From Clostridium cellulovorans 743B (GTDB taxonomy: Bacteria; Bacillota; Clostridia; Clostridiales; Clostridiaceae), in assembly GCF_000145275.1 (NCBI RefSeq), contig NC_014393.1, positions 2,356,001 to 2,420,000 of the forward strand: a DNA stretch of 64,000 nt, given 5' to 3'. The notes beneath the pieces are model-generated. The model was not told the DNA's origin. It did no database searches and was given only the letters and a program-made list of their open reading frames with translations. Position numbers and translations under genes: made by a program. Below, piece after piece: positions 43,174 to 52,371 of this stretch (the first letter of the stretch is position 1; each line of letters begins with the position of its first letter).

Positions 43174-44541
43174 GTGGACTTACTTAAACGTAAAAAAGTA
43201 GTTATGACTCCTGTTCAAATACTATCTTTAGGTTTTGCATTAACAATATTAACAGGAGCTGTAATACTGACATTACCTATATCAAGTGTAAACGGCACAG
43301 CTACAAATTTTATAGATAGTTTATTTACAGCAACTTCTGCTGTATGTGTTACAGGACTTACTACCTTAGATACTGCTAGTCATTGGAGTTATTTCGGAAA
43401 AACTATAATTATGTTTCTTATTGAAACGGGTGGATTAGGATTTATGTCTTTTACTACCTTATATGCTTTGATTATAGGCAGAAGAATATCTATGAGAGAA
43501 CGAATGATAATGAAGGAAGCTTTAAACGCGGAAAGCATGGCTGGGATTGTTAGGCTAGTTAAATACGTAATAATCTTTACGGTTTCTGTTCAGATCATTG
43601 GAGCACTACTTTTAATGACACAGTTCATACCGGACTATGGTGTGGGTGAAGGTATTTATTTTGGAATTTTTCATTCTGTTTCTGCTTTTTGCAATGCTGG
43701 ATTTGATTTAACTGGAGCGAGTTTAATCCCTTATAACAATAATCCCGTTGTTATATTAACTATAAGTGCACTTATAATAATAGGGGGACTTGGTTTTGCA
43801 ATTTGGATGGAAATATATAACTTTAAGACTATGAAAAAATTATCACTACATGCGAAATTTGCAATTGCTGTAACCTTAATACTTTTAATCCTTGGTATGA
43901 TTATGATGTACATATTTGATTTTGCAATAAATCAAGCTTATAAGGATATGAGTTTACCTACAAAAATTTTAAATGCTTTTTTTGCATCTGTAACACCGAG
44001 AACTGCAGGATTTTTCTCAGTACCAACTGTTACTATGTCTCATGCTGCCATAGCAATAACTATTATATTAATGTTTATCGGAGGATCACCTGGTTCTACT
44101 GCTGGTGGTTTAAAAACTACAACCATAGGACTTTTGGTGATGACTGTTATTTCTATGCTTAGAGGTAGAGAAGACACGGAAATATTTAAAAAGAGAATAA
44201 ATAAGATGCAGGTGTATAAAGCCTTTACTATATTATTTATAGCCTTTGGAGTGATATTTATAGGTACCTTATTACTTTCTATAGCAGAGGGGGAAAAAGT
44301 GGTAGGCGGTATAACTATGAATCTTGAACATTATTTATATGAAATTGTATCAGCTTATGGAACTGTAGGATTGACTCTTAATTTAACACCAACACTTACA
44401 GCGCCAGGAAAGATTATAGTAATGTTTGCTATGTATATAGGAAGAGTAGGGATACTAACGTTTATTTTTTCTATGCTTAGAAGAAATAAAAAAGATGACT
44501 ATGGATTAAAGTATCCTGAAGACAAAATTGTAATTGGATAG
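43174..44541 (+). CDS. TrkH/KtrB-type potassium uptake subunit
   Basis: 455 residues with multiple membrane helices. The selectivity-filter segments are visible as TATSAVCVTGLTT, HSVSAFCNAGFDL, PRTAGFF and VSAYGTVGLTL, four repeats as expected. It moves potassium (with sodium or protons) and needs the NAD-binding TrkA/KtrA subunit, encoded next (12 bp downstream counting the ATG at 44553). GTG start at 43174 behind GGGG. KtrB versus TrkH cannot be decided with certainty. Confidence 0.92.
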   Translation: MDLLKRKKVVMTPVQILSLGFALTILTGAVILTLPISSVNGTATNFIDSLFTATSAVCVTGLTTLDTASHWSYFGKTIIMFLIETGGLGFMSFTTLYALIIGRRISMRERMIMKEALNAESMAGIVRLVKYVIIFTVSVQIIGALLLMTQFIPDYGVGEGIYFGIFHSVSAFCNAGFDLTGASLIPYNNNPVVILTISALIIIGGLGFAIWMEIYNFKTMKKLSLHAKFAIAVTLILLILGMIMMYIFDFAINQAYKDMSLPTKILNAFFASVTPRTAGFFSVPTVTMSHAAIAITIILMFIGGSPGSTAGGLKTTTIGLLVMTVISMLRGREDTEIFKKRINKMQVYKAFTILFIAFGVIFIGTLLLSIAEGEKVVGGITMNLEHYLYEIVSAYGTVGLTLNLTPTLTAPGKIIVMFAMYIGRVGILTFIFSMLRRNKKDDYGLKYPEDKIVIG

Positions 44542-44552
44542 AGGTGGAATTT

Positions 44553-45209
44553 ATGGGTAAAAAACAATTTGTTGTAGTTGGGCTTGGAATATTTGGTTTT
44601 TCTGTTGCTACGAATTTATATGAATTAGGGCATGAAGTGTTAGCAATAGATAAAGATGAAGAAATTGTGCATTTGATTCAGGATCAAGTTACACAGTCAG
44701 TAATCTGTGATACACAGGATGAAGAAAATTTAAAAGCTCTTGGGGTTAGAAATTTTGATGTAGCAGTTGTGGCTATAGGTAGTAATATTCAATCTAGTAT
44801 TATGACTACATTACTTTTAAAAGAAATGGGAGTTAAATATATAGTAGCTAAGGCAAATGATGATACTCATGCTAGGGTTTTGAAAAAGATTGGAGCAGAT
44901 AAAGTCATTTCACCAGAAAAGGATATGGGGAAACGTGTGGCACATAATCTTATATCATCAAATGTATTAGACTATGTGGAATTATCTGCAGATTATAGCA
45001 TAGTAGAAATTGCAGCTCGAAAAAGTTGGATAGGCAAGACTTTAGCCCAATTAAATCTTAGAGCTCAATACGGGATTAATGTAATGGCGATAAAAAAGGG
45101 AACAGACCTTAATATAACTCCTTCGCCTAATGAAGTAATAGAAGCTGAGGATATTTTCGTTGCTATTGGAAGTAATGAAGTGACAGAGGTAGATTTTTTA
45201 AAAGAGTAA
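44553..45209 (+). CDS. Potassium channel gating subunit TrkA/KtrA
   Basis: 218 residues from ATG 44553, picked because GAGGTGG precedes it; a GTG at 44544 lies within that site. RCK_N domain: FVVVGLGIFGFSVATNLYELG binds nucleotide, with the acidic AIDKDEE at the end of the second strand. RCK_C domain from about residue 135. It forms a ring on the membrane subunit encoded just upstream and gates potassium flow by ATP/ADP or NAD(H). Confidence 0.93.
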   Translation: MGKKQFVVVGLGIFGFSVATNLYELGHEVLAIDKDEEIVHLIQDQVTQSVICDTQDEENLKALGVRNFDVAVVAIGSNIQSSIMTTLLLKEMGVKYIVAKANDDTHARVLKKIGADKVISPEKDMGKRVAHNLISSNVLDYVELSADYSIVEIAARKSWIGKTLAQLNLRAQYGINVMAIKKGTDLNITPSPNEVIEAEDIFVAIGSNEVTEVDFLKE

Positions 45210-45225
45210 TACGAGGAATTGAATT

Positions 45226-46005
45226 ATGGAAAAAATACTAAGCAAAGATAACAATTTGATTAAGGAAACAAGAAAGCTTAAGGAGAAAAAATATAGAATT
45301 GAAAAAGGGCTATTCTTAGTTGAAGGATTTAGATTTGTAGAAGAAGCTGTAAAATCTTCTTTTATAATAAAAAGTATATTCATTGATGAGAAGGCTTTAG
45401 AAAAATTAAGTGATTATAATATAGAAACCGAGAGAATACACGCTAATATATATATTATTCCATCACAAATCTTTAAGACAATTTCTACAACAGAAACTCC
45501 TCAAGGAATTATAGCAGTGGTAGAAAATAAAGAATTTGCTGTGAAGAATGAAAAAGGTTTTTATATATACGCAGATAAGGTTCAAGACCCTGGAAATATG
45601 GGTACAATTATTAGGACTGCCCATGCTAGTGGTGCTTTAGGAGTAATTTATAGTCAGGGTACAGTAGATATATATAATGAAAAAACTTTAAGGTCTACCA
45701 TGGGTTCTATATTTAGGATTCCAGTAATTTTAGATAAAGATATGAATAAGCTTAAAGAATTGAAAGCCCAAGGTTTTAAACTAATTGTAAGTTCTTTAGA
45801 TACGAACAAAAACTTTTTTGATGTAGATTTATCTCAAATGTCTATTATCGCAGTAGGCAACGAAGGTAATGGTGTCTCAGATGAATTATATAATTTATCT
45901 GATGAGAAGGTGAAAATACCTATGCCAGGCGGTGCAGAATCATTAAATGTTGCTGTAGCAGCATCAATCATGGCTTTTGAAGCAGTGAGACAAACTTTTA
46001 AATAG
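45226..46005 (+). CDS. TrmH-family (SpoU) RNA 2'-O-methyltransferase
   Basis: 259 residues. N-terminal substrate-binding domain (RKLKEKKYRIEKGLFLVEGF), then the SPOUT knot with motif 1 DKVQDPGNMGTIIRTAHASG, motif 2 IIAVGNEGNGVSDEL and motif 3 VKIPMPGGAESLNVAVAASI. It should methylate a ribose in rRNA or tRNA; the exact target is not readable. It starts 16 bp after the TrkA stop, so may share its transcript. Confidence 0.92.
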   Translation: MEKILSKDNNLIKETRKLKEKKYRIEKGLFLVEGFRFVEEAVKSSFIIKSIFIDEKALEKLSDYNIETERIHANIYIIPSQIFKTISTTETPQGIIAVVENKEFAVKNEKGFYIYADKVQDPGNMGTIIRTAHASGALGVIYSQGTVDIYNEKTLRSTMGSIFRIPVILDKDMNKLKELKAQGFKLIVSSLDTNKNFFDVDLSQMSIIAVGNEGNGVSDELYNLSDEKVKIPMPGGAESLNVAVAASIMAFEAVRQTFK

Positions 46006-46013
46006 AATGAAAA

Positions 46014-46056
46014 AAAGCTTAAACACGATATATGTTGCATATAGTGTTTAAGCTTT
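46014..46056. terminator. Bidirectional terminator between TrmH-type gene and gatB
   Basis: AAAGCTTAAACAC pairs with GTGTTTAAGCTTT, with an inner TATATG/CATATA pairing. A- and T-runs lie on both sides. Confidence 0.88.
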
Positions 46057-46064
46057 AATTTTAA

Positions 46065-47516
46065 CTAATTACATCTTTCTTTTAACTTTTGATCCATAAG
46101 TTCTTTAGCAGCTTTTGGATTAGCTTTTCCACCAGATAATTTCATTACTTGGCCCATTAAGAAACCAGCAACTTTAGTATTTCCGCTAGCGTAGCTTTCA
46201 ACGGAATCTGTGTTTGAATCAAGAACTTCTATTATTATTTTTTCAAGAGCTGAATTATCACTGATTTGAGAAAGTCCCTTTGCTTCTACTATTTCATTTG
46301 GTGATTTATTAGTAGTAAACATTTCTTCAAAAACTTCTTTAGCAACAGTATTGCTTATTTTTCCACCTTCTATTAATTTTATTAAGTCTACAAGTCCTTG
46401 TGGAGCTACAGGTATAGAAGATATACCTTCTTCGTCATCTACACCTTTAAGTAATCTTAATAAGTCACCTAATACCCAATTTGCAGTGGTTTTTGGATTT
46501 GCTCCAAGATTAACTGTTTCTTCATAGAAAGAAGATAGATTCTTATCATCAATGATAATAGCAATTTCTTTTTCCGTAATTCCATAATCTTTAAGGAATC
46601 TAGCTTTTTTAGCACTTGGCATTTCTGGTAGAGTACTTTCAATAGCAGATATTTCTTCTTCCTTTATTATTATAGGAGCAAGATCAGGTTCAGGGAAGTA
46701 TCTGTAATCGTGAGCATCTTCTTTGCTTCTCATAGGAATAGTCTTACCTTTACCAGCATCCCATCTTCTTGTTTCTTGCTTTATTTTATACTCTTCGTGA
46801 TATGTATAAAGCTCTAGTTGACGTTTTTGTTCTTTTTCTAATGCCTTTTGGAGTTCTTTAAAGGAGTTGATGTTTTTAAGCTCAACTTTTGTATTAAGAA
46901 CATTAGAACCTACTTCTCTTATTGAGATGTTGGCGTCACATCTTATAGAACCTTGTTCCATTCTACAGTCGGAAACCTCAGCATATTGAAGTATTGATCT
47001 AACTGTTCTAAGGAATTCTACAGCTTCTTCTGGAGAACGCATATCTGGTTCACTAACCATTTCTATTAGAGGTACTCCAACACGGTTGTAGTCGATGAAA
47101 GAAACGCCGTTAACATCATCGTGCACAAGCTTTCCTGCGTCCTCTTCGATGTGGATTCTATTTAAGTTAACTTTTTTCTCCGTACCGTTTACGTTTATTA
47201 TTACATGACCTCCAGAACATATAGGTATATCAAATTGGGAAGTTTGATAGTTCTTTGATAGGTCAGGGTAGAAATAGTTTTTTCTATCCATTTTGTTTAA
47301 TTTATTTATAGTACAATTTAATGCAGTACCAGCTTTAATTGCTAAATTAACAACTTCTTCATTAACAACAGGTAATGTTCCAGGTATACCTAAACATATT
47401 GGGCAAGTATTCGTATTAGGAGCAGTACCAAATTCTGTAGAACAAGAACAGAAAATCTTAGTGTTAGTTTTAAGTTCTGCATGTATTTCAAGACCTATGA
47501 CAGTTTCAAAAGCCAT
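46065..47516 (-). CDS. gatB: Asp-tRNA(Asn)/Glu-tRNA(Gln) amidotransferase subunit B
   Basis: 483 residues. Starts MAFETVIGLEIHAELKTNTK, with zinc cysteines in FCSCSTEFG and NTCPICLG, YFYPDLSKNYQ and the DYRYFPEPDLAP motif. The C-terminal YqeY-like tail holds VAGFLMGQVMKLSGGKANPK. It binds the mischarged tRNA and activates it with ATP. Last gene of aspS-gatC-gatA-gatB, 16 bp after gatA. Confidence 0.97.
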   Translation of the reverse strand: MAFETVIGLEIHAELKTNTKIFCSCSTEFGTAPNTNTCPICLGIPGTLPVVNEEVVNLAIKAGTALNCTINKLNKMDRKNYFYPDLSKNYQTSQFDIPICSGGHVIINVNGTEKKVNLNRIHIEEDAGKLVHDDVNGVSFIDYNRVGVPLIEMVSEPDMRSPEEAVEFLRTVRSILQYAEVSDCRMEQGSIRCDANISIREVGSNVLNTKVELKNINSFKELQKALEKEQKRQLELYTYHEEYKIKQETRRWDAGKGKTIPMRSKEDAHDYRYFPEPDLAPIIIKEEEISAIESTLPEMPSAKKARFLKDYGITEKEIAIIIDDKNLSSFYEETVNLGANPKTTANWVLGDLLRLLKGVDDEEGISSIPVAPQGLVDLIKLIEGGKISNTVAKEVFEEMFTTNKSPNEIVEAKGLSQISDNSALEKIIIEVLDSNTDSVESYASGNTKVAGFLMGQVMKLSGGKANPKAAKELMDQKLKERCN

Positions 47517-47532
47517 AATATATTTCTCCTTC

Positions 47533-49005
47533 CTATAATCCTTTTGCAGTTGTTTCGATTTTTAATTCTTGCTCAAGGGCATAAGCAGCCTTGAAAATAG
47601 TTTCTTCTGCAAAATGTGCTCCAATCAACTGAATACCTATTGGAAGACCAGATTTGCTCATAGCACAAGGTAATGACATTGCTGGAAGACCTGCAAGGTT
47701 TAGGTTAATTGTATATATATCTTCAAGATACATTTTTAATGGGTCACCACTATTTTCACCTATTTTAAAGGCTGGGGTAGGGGTAACAGGGCTGATAATC
47801 AAATCATATTTCTTAAAGGTTTCGATAAACTCATCCTTAATTTTCTTTTTAAGTTTGTGTGCTCTGTTATAATAAGCATCATAATATCCAGAGGATAGGG
47901 CATAAGTTCCAAGCATAATTCTTCTTTTAACTTCTCTTCCGAAGGCTTCAGTTCTAGATTTAAGCATTAATTCATCCACATCCGCAAATTCATTTGGTCT
48001 GTAACCATATCTTACTCCGTCAAATCTAGCAAGGTTTGAGCTTGCTTCAGCAGAAGAAATAATATAATAAGCAGAAAGACCTTCTGAAGTTATGGGAAGA
48101 GAGATTTCTTCAACTATTGCTCCAAGAGATTTTAATTTATCTATAGCATTATTAATAGCTTCATTGATTTCAGGGTCTAAGCCACTTTGGAAAAATTCCT
48201 TAGGTACGCCGACTTTCATTCCAGCTACGCCATCTTTTAAAGTGCTGAAATAATCTTTTTTCACGTAATCTTTATATGTTGTACTATCTAAATCGTCATC
48301 TCCTTCAATTACTTCAAGAGCTAAAACGGAATCGCTAACAGTTTTTGAAAGAGGTCCTATTTGATCAAGAGATGATCCAAAAGCTATTAATCCAAATCTT
48401 GATACAAGACCATAAGTTGGTTTTAATCCTACAACACCACAGAAAGCAGCTGGTTGTCTTATAGATCCACCAGTATCAGAACCTAAAGATATAGGTGCTA
48501 TACCTGCAGCTACTGCAGCTGCTGAACCACCTGACGATCCGCCAGGAACTCTAGTTAAATCCCATGGATTGCAAGTGTTTTTGAAAGCAGAATTTTCTGT
48601 TGAGGATCCCATAGCGAACTCATCCATGTTTAATTTACCGATGATTATGGCATCTTCTTTTAAAAGTTTATTTATAACAGTTGCATTGTATGGAGGCACA
48701 AAATCTTCAAGCATTTTTGAAGCACAAGTAGTTTTTATGCCGTCAGTACATATATTATCCTTTATTGCAATTGGAACTCCAGCAAGTTTTCCTAGTGGCT
48801 CACCAGTTTTAACTTTTTCATCAATTTCTTCAGCTCTTTTTAAAGCAGCTTCTTCACAAATGGTAATATAAGCATTAACCTTTGGTTCGACAGCCTTTAT
48901 TCTATCAAATAATAGGGTAACTATTTCTTTAGCTGTAAAAAGCTTGTCGATTATACCTCTTCTTATTTCTTCTGCACTCATAGTTTCTATATTCATGTAA
49001 TTCAC
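47533..49005 (-). CDS. gatA: Asp-tRNA(Asn)/Glu-tRNA(Gln) amidotransferase subunit A
   Basis: 490 residues, amidase-signature enzyme. The Ser-cis-Ser-Lys triad lies in IAIKDNIC (Lys), GGSSGGSAAAVAAG and GSDTGGSIRQPAAFCG (both Ser). It releases ammonia from glutamine for transfer to the tRNA-bound Asp or Glu. It begins 3 bp after gatC ends, implying tight co-translation. Confidence 0.97.
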   Translation of the reverse strand: MNYMNIETMSAEEIRRGIIDKLFTAKEIVTLLFDRIKAVEPKVNAYITICEEAALKRAEEIDEKVKTGEPLGKLAGVPIAIKDNICTDGIKTTCASKMLEDFVPPYNATVINKLLKEDAIIIGKLNMDEFAMGSSTENSAFKNTCNPWDLTRVPGGSSGGSAAAVAAGIAPISLGSDTGGSIRQPAAFCGVVGLKPTYGLVSRFGLIAFGSSLDQIGPLSKTVSDSVLALEVIEGDDDLDSTTYKDYVKKDYFSTLKDGVAGMKVGVPKEFFQSGLDPEINEAINNAIDKLKSLGAIVEEISLPITSEGLSAYYIISSAEASSNLARFDGVRYGYRPNEFADVDELMLKSRTEAFGREVKRRIMLGTYALSSGYYDAYYNRAHKLKKKIKDEFIETFKKYDLIISPVTPTPAFKIGENSGDPLKMYLEDIYTINLNLAGLPAMSLPCAMSKSGLPIGIQLIGAHFAEETIFKAAYALEQELKIETTAKGL

Positions 49006-49008
49006 CGC

Positions 49009-49296
49009 CTACTCGATAATTTTTGGAACCATGATAGCACTATCTTTCATGGACTTAGCATTAGAGAATAATTTCTTTTTGTCTTCAAAATAAGAAACTT
49101 CATCTTTTCTTAAAATAGGTTTTAAATCATCTGAAAAAATATCAACTTTGATATCACTTAAATCAAACTTATCTATTGATTCAAAGTGAGTAAGAATTCC
49201 TTCAAACTCCTTTGCAAGCTTTAAAGCTTCTTCTTCTGTAAATTCTAATTTAGCAAGGTTTGCAATGTATCTTACAGTATCAACATTTATATCCAT
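49009..49296 (-). CDS. gatC: Asp-tRNA(Asn)/Glu-tRNA(Gln) amidotransferase subunit C
   Basis: 95 residues, typical GatC length. VDTVRYIANLAKLEFTEEEA at the start and LRKDEV near the middle are characteristic. It is a belt-like linker between GatA and GatB. RBS GGAGG. It is the second gene of the operon, 40 bp after aspS. Confidence 0.97.
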   Translation of the reverse strand: MDINVDTVRYIANLAKLEFTEEEALKLAKEFEGILTHFESIDKFDLSDIKVDIFSDDLKPILRKDEVSYFEDKKKLFSNAKSMKDSAIMVPKIIE

Positions 49297-49336
49297 AAAT
49301 TATTCCTCCTTATATTGGTAAAGTTAAATTAAATTT

Positions 49337-50626
49337 TTATGGCTCAAGTCTCTTCATATCTCTAGTTATTAAAGTTGCTTCTCTAATATTGTCAAGGTTT
49401 AATATCTTAAGGGTTATTCTTTCAAGACCTATTGCAAAACCACCGTGAGGAGGCATTCCATATTTAAAGTTATCAAGATAGAAAGCAAAATCATCAGGAT
49501 TCAATTTGAATTTCTTGATGTTTTCTTTAAGCATTTCATAATCGTTGATTCTTTGACCACCAGTTGTAATTTCTAGTCCTTTAAAGATTAAATCAAAGCT
49601 TTTTGTAAGCTCAGGGTTTTCAGGATCAGGCATTGCATACATTGGTCTCTTTGACACAGGATAATGTGTTAAGAAAACAAAATCGCTACCGTAAGTTTTT
49701 TTAATATAATCAGAAAGAACTACTTCGCCTTCAGCGCTGATGTTTCCAACAGGGGATCTTAAGTTAAATTTATCAAGAAGTATTTCTTGAGCTTCTGGTA
49801 GAGGCATTCTTGGGATTTCAACTTTTTCAGGTAATTCAACTTTGAATATTTCAAGTTCTCTTGCACAAGTTTTTCTTAAGTGGTCATAAATATGGTTAAT
49901 TAAAGCTTCTTCAAGATCCATTAATTCATTTTCATCTTCAATAAAGCCCATTTCCACGTCTAAACTTACATATTCATTTAAATGTCTCCAAGTGTTGTGA
50001 AGTTCTGCTCTGTATGCAAAACCAATTTCAAAAACTCTTTCAAAGCCTGCACCAACCATCATTTGTTTGTAGAATTGAGGGCTTTGAGTTAAAAAAGCAC
50101 GTCTACCGAAATAATCAACGGTGAACATTTCTGAACCACCTTCTGTACTTGAAGAAATTATTTTTGGTGTACGAACCTCAGAAAATCTTTGAGCAGTTAA
50201 AAAGTTTCTAAAAGCATTAGCAATTTCTTCTTGGACTTTAAAAATAGCTCTAGTTTTAGGGGCTTTAAGGCTTAAACATCTATTATCTAATTGTTTTTCA
50301 AGAGATGCTTTTTGCTTATAAGCATTAACTTCTATAGGAAGTGTTTCGTAGAAAGTTTTCCCTACAACTTTTATGTCATCTGGTAATACTTCTATTCCAC
50401 CAGGTGCTTTTTCATTAAGAACTGTTTTACCACAAACTTCTATAGCCATTTCAAGCTTTAAATCTTTTGAAGTTTCTTTATCTAAAATCAATTGAACTAT
50501 GCCAGTTTTATCTCTAAGATGCACAAAACTTATTTGACCAAGATCGTGGATTTTGTGTACCCATCCCTTAACAAGAATATTAACTTCAGCTTTTTTTTCT
50601 ATGTCGCATACATATGTTCTTTGCAT
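49337..50626 (-). CDS. aspS: Archaeal-type (non-discriminating) aspartyl-tRNA synthetase
   Basis: 429 residues from ATG 50626, with GGAG 8 nt upstream; an earlier in-frame ATG at 50701 lies inside the leader terminator and is rejected. Anticodon OB-fold (VNILVKGWVHKIHDLGQISF). Class II core with TEGGSEMFTVDYFGRRAFLT, motif 2 VFEIGFAYRAELHNTWRH, and motif 3 GGFAIGLERITLKIL. It lacks the bacterial GAD insertion, so it is the short archaeal type. Together with gatCAB it should make Asp-tRNA(Asn) for transamidation. AsnRS is the alternative; the operon argues for AspRS. Confidence 0.88.
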   Translation of the reverse strand: MQRTYVCDIEKKAEVNILVKGWVHKIHDLGQISFVHLRDKTGIVQLILDKETSKDLKLEMAIEVCGKTVLNEKAPGGIEVLPDDIKVVGKTFYETLPIEVNAYKQKASLEKQLDNRCLSLKAPKTRAIFKVQEEIANAFRNFLTAQRFSEVRTPKIISSSTEGGSEMFTVDYFGRRAFLTQSPQFYKQMMVGAGFERVFEIGFAYRAELHNTWRHLNEYVSLDVEMGFIEDENELMDLEEALINHIYDHLRKTCARELEIFKVELPEKVEIPRMPLPEAQEILLDKFNLRSPVGNISAEGEVVLSDYIKKTYGSDFVFLTHYPVSKRPMYAMPDPENPELTKSFDLIFKGLEITTGGQRINDYEMLKENIKKFKLNPDDFAFYLDNFKYGMPPHGGFAIGLERITLKILNLDNIREATLITRDMKRLEP

Positions 50627-50688
50627 TTTATTTTCTCCTTTAATAAGTTTTTTATTTTCAATAATGTAAATTTTATAAATAAAAAAAT

Positions 50689-50748
50689 CGTTCCCATACA
50701 AATACAGTATAGGGACGAAGAAACCTCCGTGGTGCCACCCAGGTTAGC
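50689..50748 (-). promoter_or_regulatory. Second T-box antiterminator/terminator module of aspS-gatCAB
   Basis: On the minus strand, a T-box core ending CTGGGTGGCACCACGG lies at 50748-50727. It is followed by the terminator CGTCCCTATAC/GTATGGGAACG (50717-50689) and seven Ts. Only 36 nt separate it from the first terminator, so there is no room for its own complete stem I. Confidence 0.85.
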
Positions 50749-50775
50749 GATGTGATCTAGGATTCAGCAAGGCAA

Positions 50776-51010
50776 TAAAAAAAGTTCCTATACATATGTA
50801 TAGGAACGTATATTCTACGCGGTGCCACCCTAATTAGCTTTCGCTCTCTTATATTGGTACTGAAAAATCAATACCTAGTCATTTTAACGGTTGACTACCG
50901 GCTAAGTCTACTTTAAACAATTTCGGTTAGCATCTCAAAGATGTTCTTCAATACACGCTTCATATTAGGTTTCCACCATCCCTAACTCTCTTTAAATCAA
51001 TCATTGTATT
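50776..51010 (-). promoter_or_regulatory. T-box riboswitch (stem I plus first decision module) of aspS-gatCAB
   Basis: Core AATTAGGGTGGCACCGCG at 50835-50818, then a perfect terminator palindrome GTTCCTATACAT/ATGTATAGGAAC (50807-50784) and seven Ts. Upstream, the stem I region includes GATGCTAACCGAAATTG near 50933-50917, where AAC (Asn, 50928-50926) and GAA (Glu, 50924-50922) are candidate specifiers. Confidence 0.9.
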
Positions 51011-51020
51011 TACTCTTCTT

Positions 51021-51507
51021 ATCATAGATGATTTTTTTCAATTACAATATATATTATATAATCAATTATTCAAATATGTAAAGAGTTTTTTATGAAAAAT
51101 GTAATAATTATTTTTAATTTGTATTAATCAATCAGATATCAGTATTAGAAAATGATAAAATTCATAATTATGCATGGGGAGTCTTATTAAATAAATTTAT
51201 TTAGAAAGTACATAACTATTTTTGTTTTACGGAAGCAAGATATAAAAGTATTGAAAACTCTATACTAAGTCATTAAATCTTATAAGAATTTCGTATTAAA
51301 AGACAGAAAATTTTTGTATAAGCATAGAAGTTGTAAAAGAAAAAATGTATTTTATATCTAAAAAGACAAATAAATATACATCAATAAGTAACTAAGGACT
51401 TTTAATTATTGTAATAGATGAAATAATTAAAATCTGAGTATTCTTATTAATAAAGAGGGGAATAATATAGTTTAGTTAAGTTTCTTGTAATAAATGGGAG
51501 GTAAGCT
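51021..51507. other. Gene-free divergent upstream region
   Basis: AT-rich region between the aspS leader and the cis-prenyltransferase gene. On the minus strand TTGTAA and TATGAT near 51045-51024 could be a promoter with a short 15-bp spacer. No RNA or repeat was recognised in the rest. Confidence 0.35.
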
Positions 51508-52149
51508 ATGAGAATACCAAGACATATAGGAATTATACCAGATGGCAATAGAAGATATGCAGTAGCTAAAGGGATGAGCAAAGAAAAAGGATATGATTTA
51601 GGAATAGACCCAGGTCTTACGGTTTTTAAGCTTTGTAAACAATATGGTGTAGAGGAAATTACATTTTATGGATTTACCACAGACAATACAAAAAGGCCAA
51701 GAGAACAAAGATTAGCATATACAAAAGCATGTATAGATGCAGTTAGGTTACTCACAAATGAGGATGCAGATTTATTAGTAGTAGGAAATACCGAATCGCC
51801 AATGTTTCCTGAGGAATTACTTGCTTTTACTAAAAGAAATGCTTTTGGAAGTGGAAGAATAAAGGTCAATTTTCTTGTGAATTATGGTTGGGAATGGGAC
51901 TTGAATAATTTAAAAACTCTAAATGATGGCAGAAAAAATATAACAAAGAACATTAAATCTAATGATATTTCTAGGGTTGATTTAATTATTAGATGGGGTG
52001 GTCGAAGAAGATTAAGTGGATTTTTGCCAGTGCAATCAATTTATTCAGACTTTTATGTGGTAGATGATTATTGGCCAGATTTTAAAGCTGAGCATTTTAC
52101 TGAAGCAATAGAGTGGTATCAAAGTCAAGATGTGACACTTGGAGGCTGA
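51508..52149 (+). CDS. Divergent cis-prenyltransferase (UppS-like)
   Basis: 213 residues, shorter than UppS (~240-250). The entry motif reads IIPDGNRRYA in place of MDGNGRWA, keeping the catalytic Asp. The following G-His-x-x-G appears as GYDLG, so the usual His is lost. TFYGFTTDNTKRPREQ and the terminal FYVVDDYWPDF correspond to family regions; the R-x-S-G-E-x-R segment is RWGGRRRLSGFL. A prenyl-chain synthase with altered chain length or substrate is likely. It is additional to, not a replacement for, the housekeeping UppS, by inference. RBS GGGAGG. Confidence 0.8.
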   Translation: MRIPRHIGIIPDGNRRYAVAKGMSKEKGYDLGIDPGLTVFKLCKQYGVEEITFYGFTTDNTKRPREQRLAYTKACIDAVRLLTNEDADLLVVGNTESPMFPEELLAFTKRNAFGSGRIKVNFLVNYGWEWDLNNLKTLNDGRKNITKNIKSNDISRVDLIIRWGGRRRLSGFLPVQSIYSDFYVVDDYWPDFKAEHFTEAIEWYQSQDVTLGG

Positions 52150-52316
52150 ATGATACTTAGATGGTTACTTATAAAAATAATACATAAGAATTCTAAATAA
52201 TAAAATAACATATAGAAAAATTTATCATATGTAAATGTTTTATTAATTTTAAATATTGATAATCAGTTAAAATATAAGCCGAAAAATATCAAAATATTAA
52301 ATATTCTAAAATATGA

Positions 52317-52346
52317 TTGACAAAACGGGTGTTTAAATATTATATT
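52317..52346 (+). promoter_or_regulatory. Promoter of the DUF1015-serA operon
   Basis: TTGACA at 52317-52322 and TATATT at 52341-52346, spacer 18 bp, before the T-box leader. Confidence 0.75.
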
Positions 52347-52371
52347 AATAAAAAACACATATTTGTCGAAG

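Noticed and set aside
50627..50701. 25-residue N-terminal extension of aspS
   Set aside because: It would be translated from the second terminator of the T-box leader and has no ribosome site; ATG 50626 with GGAG fits the family start.
50689..50748. A second complete T-box riboswitch
   Set aside because: Only 36 nt lie between the first terminator and the second core, too little for stem I and a specifier loop.
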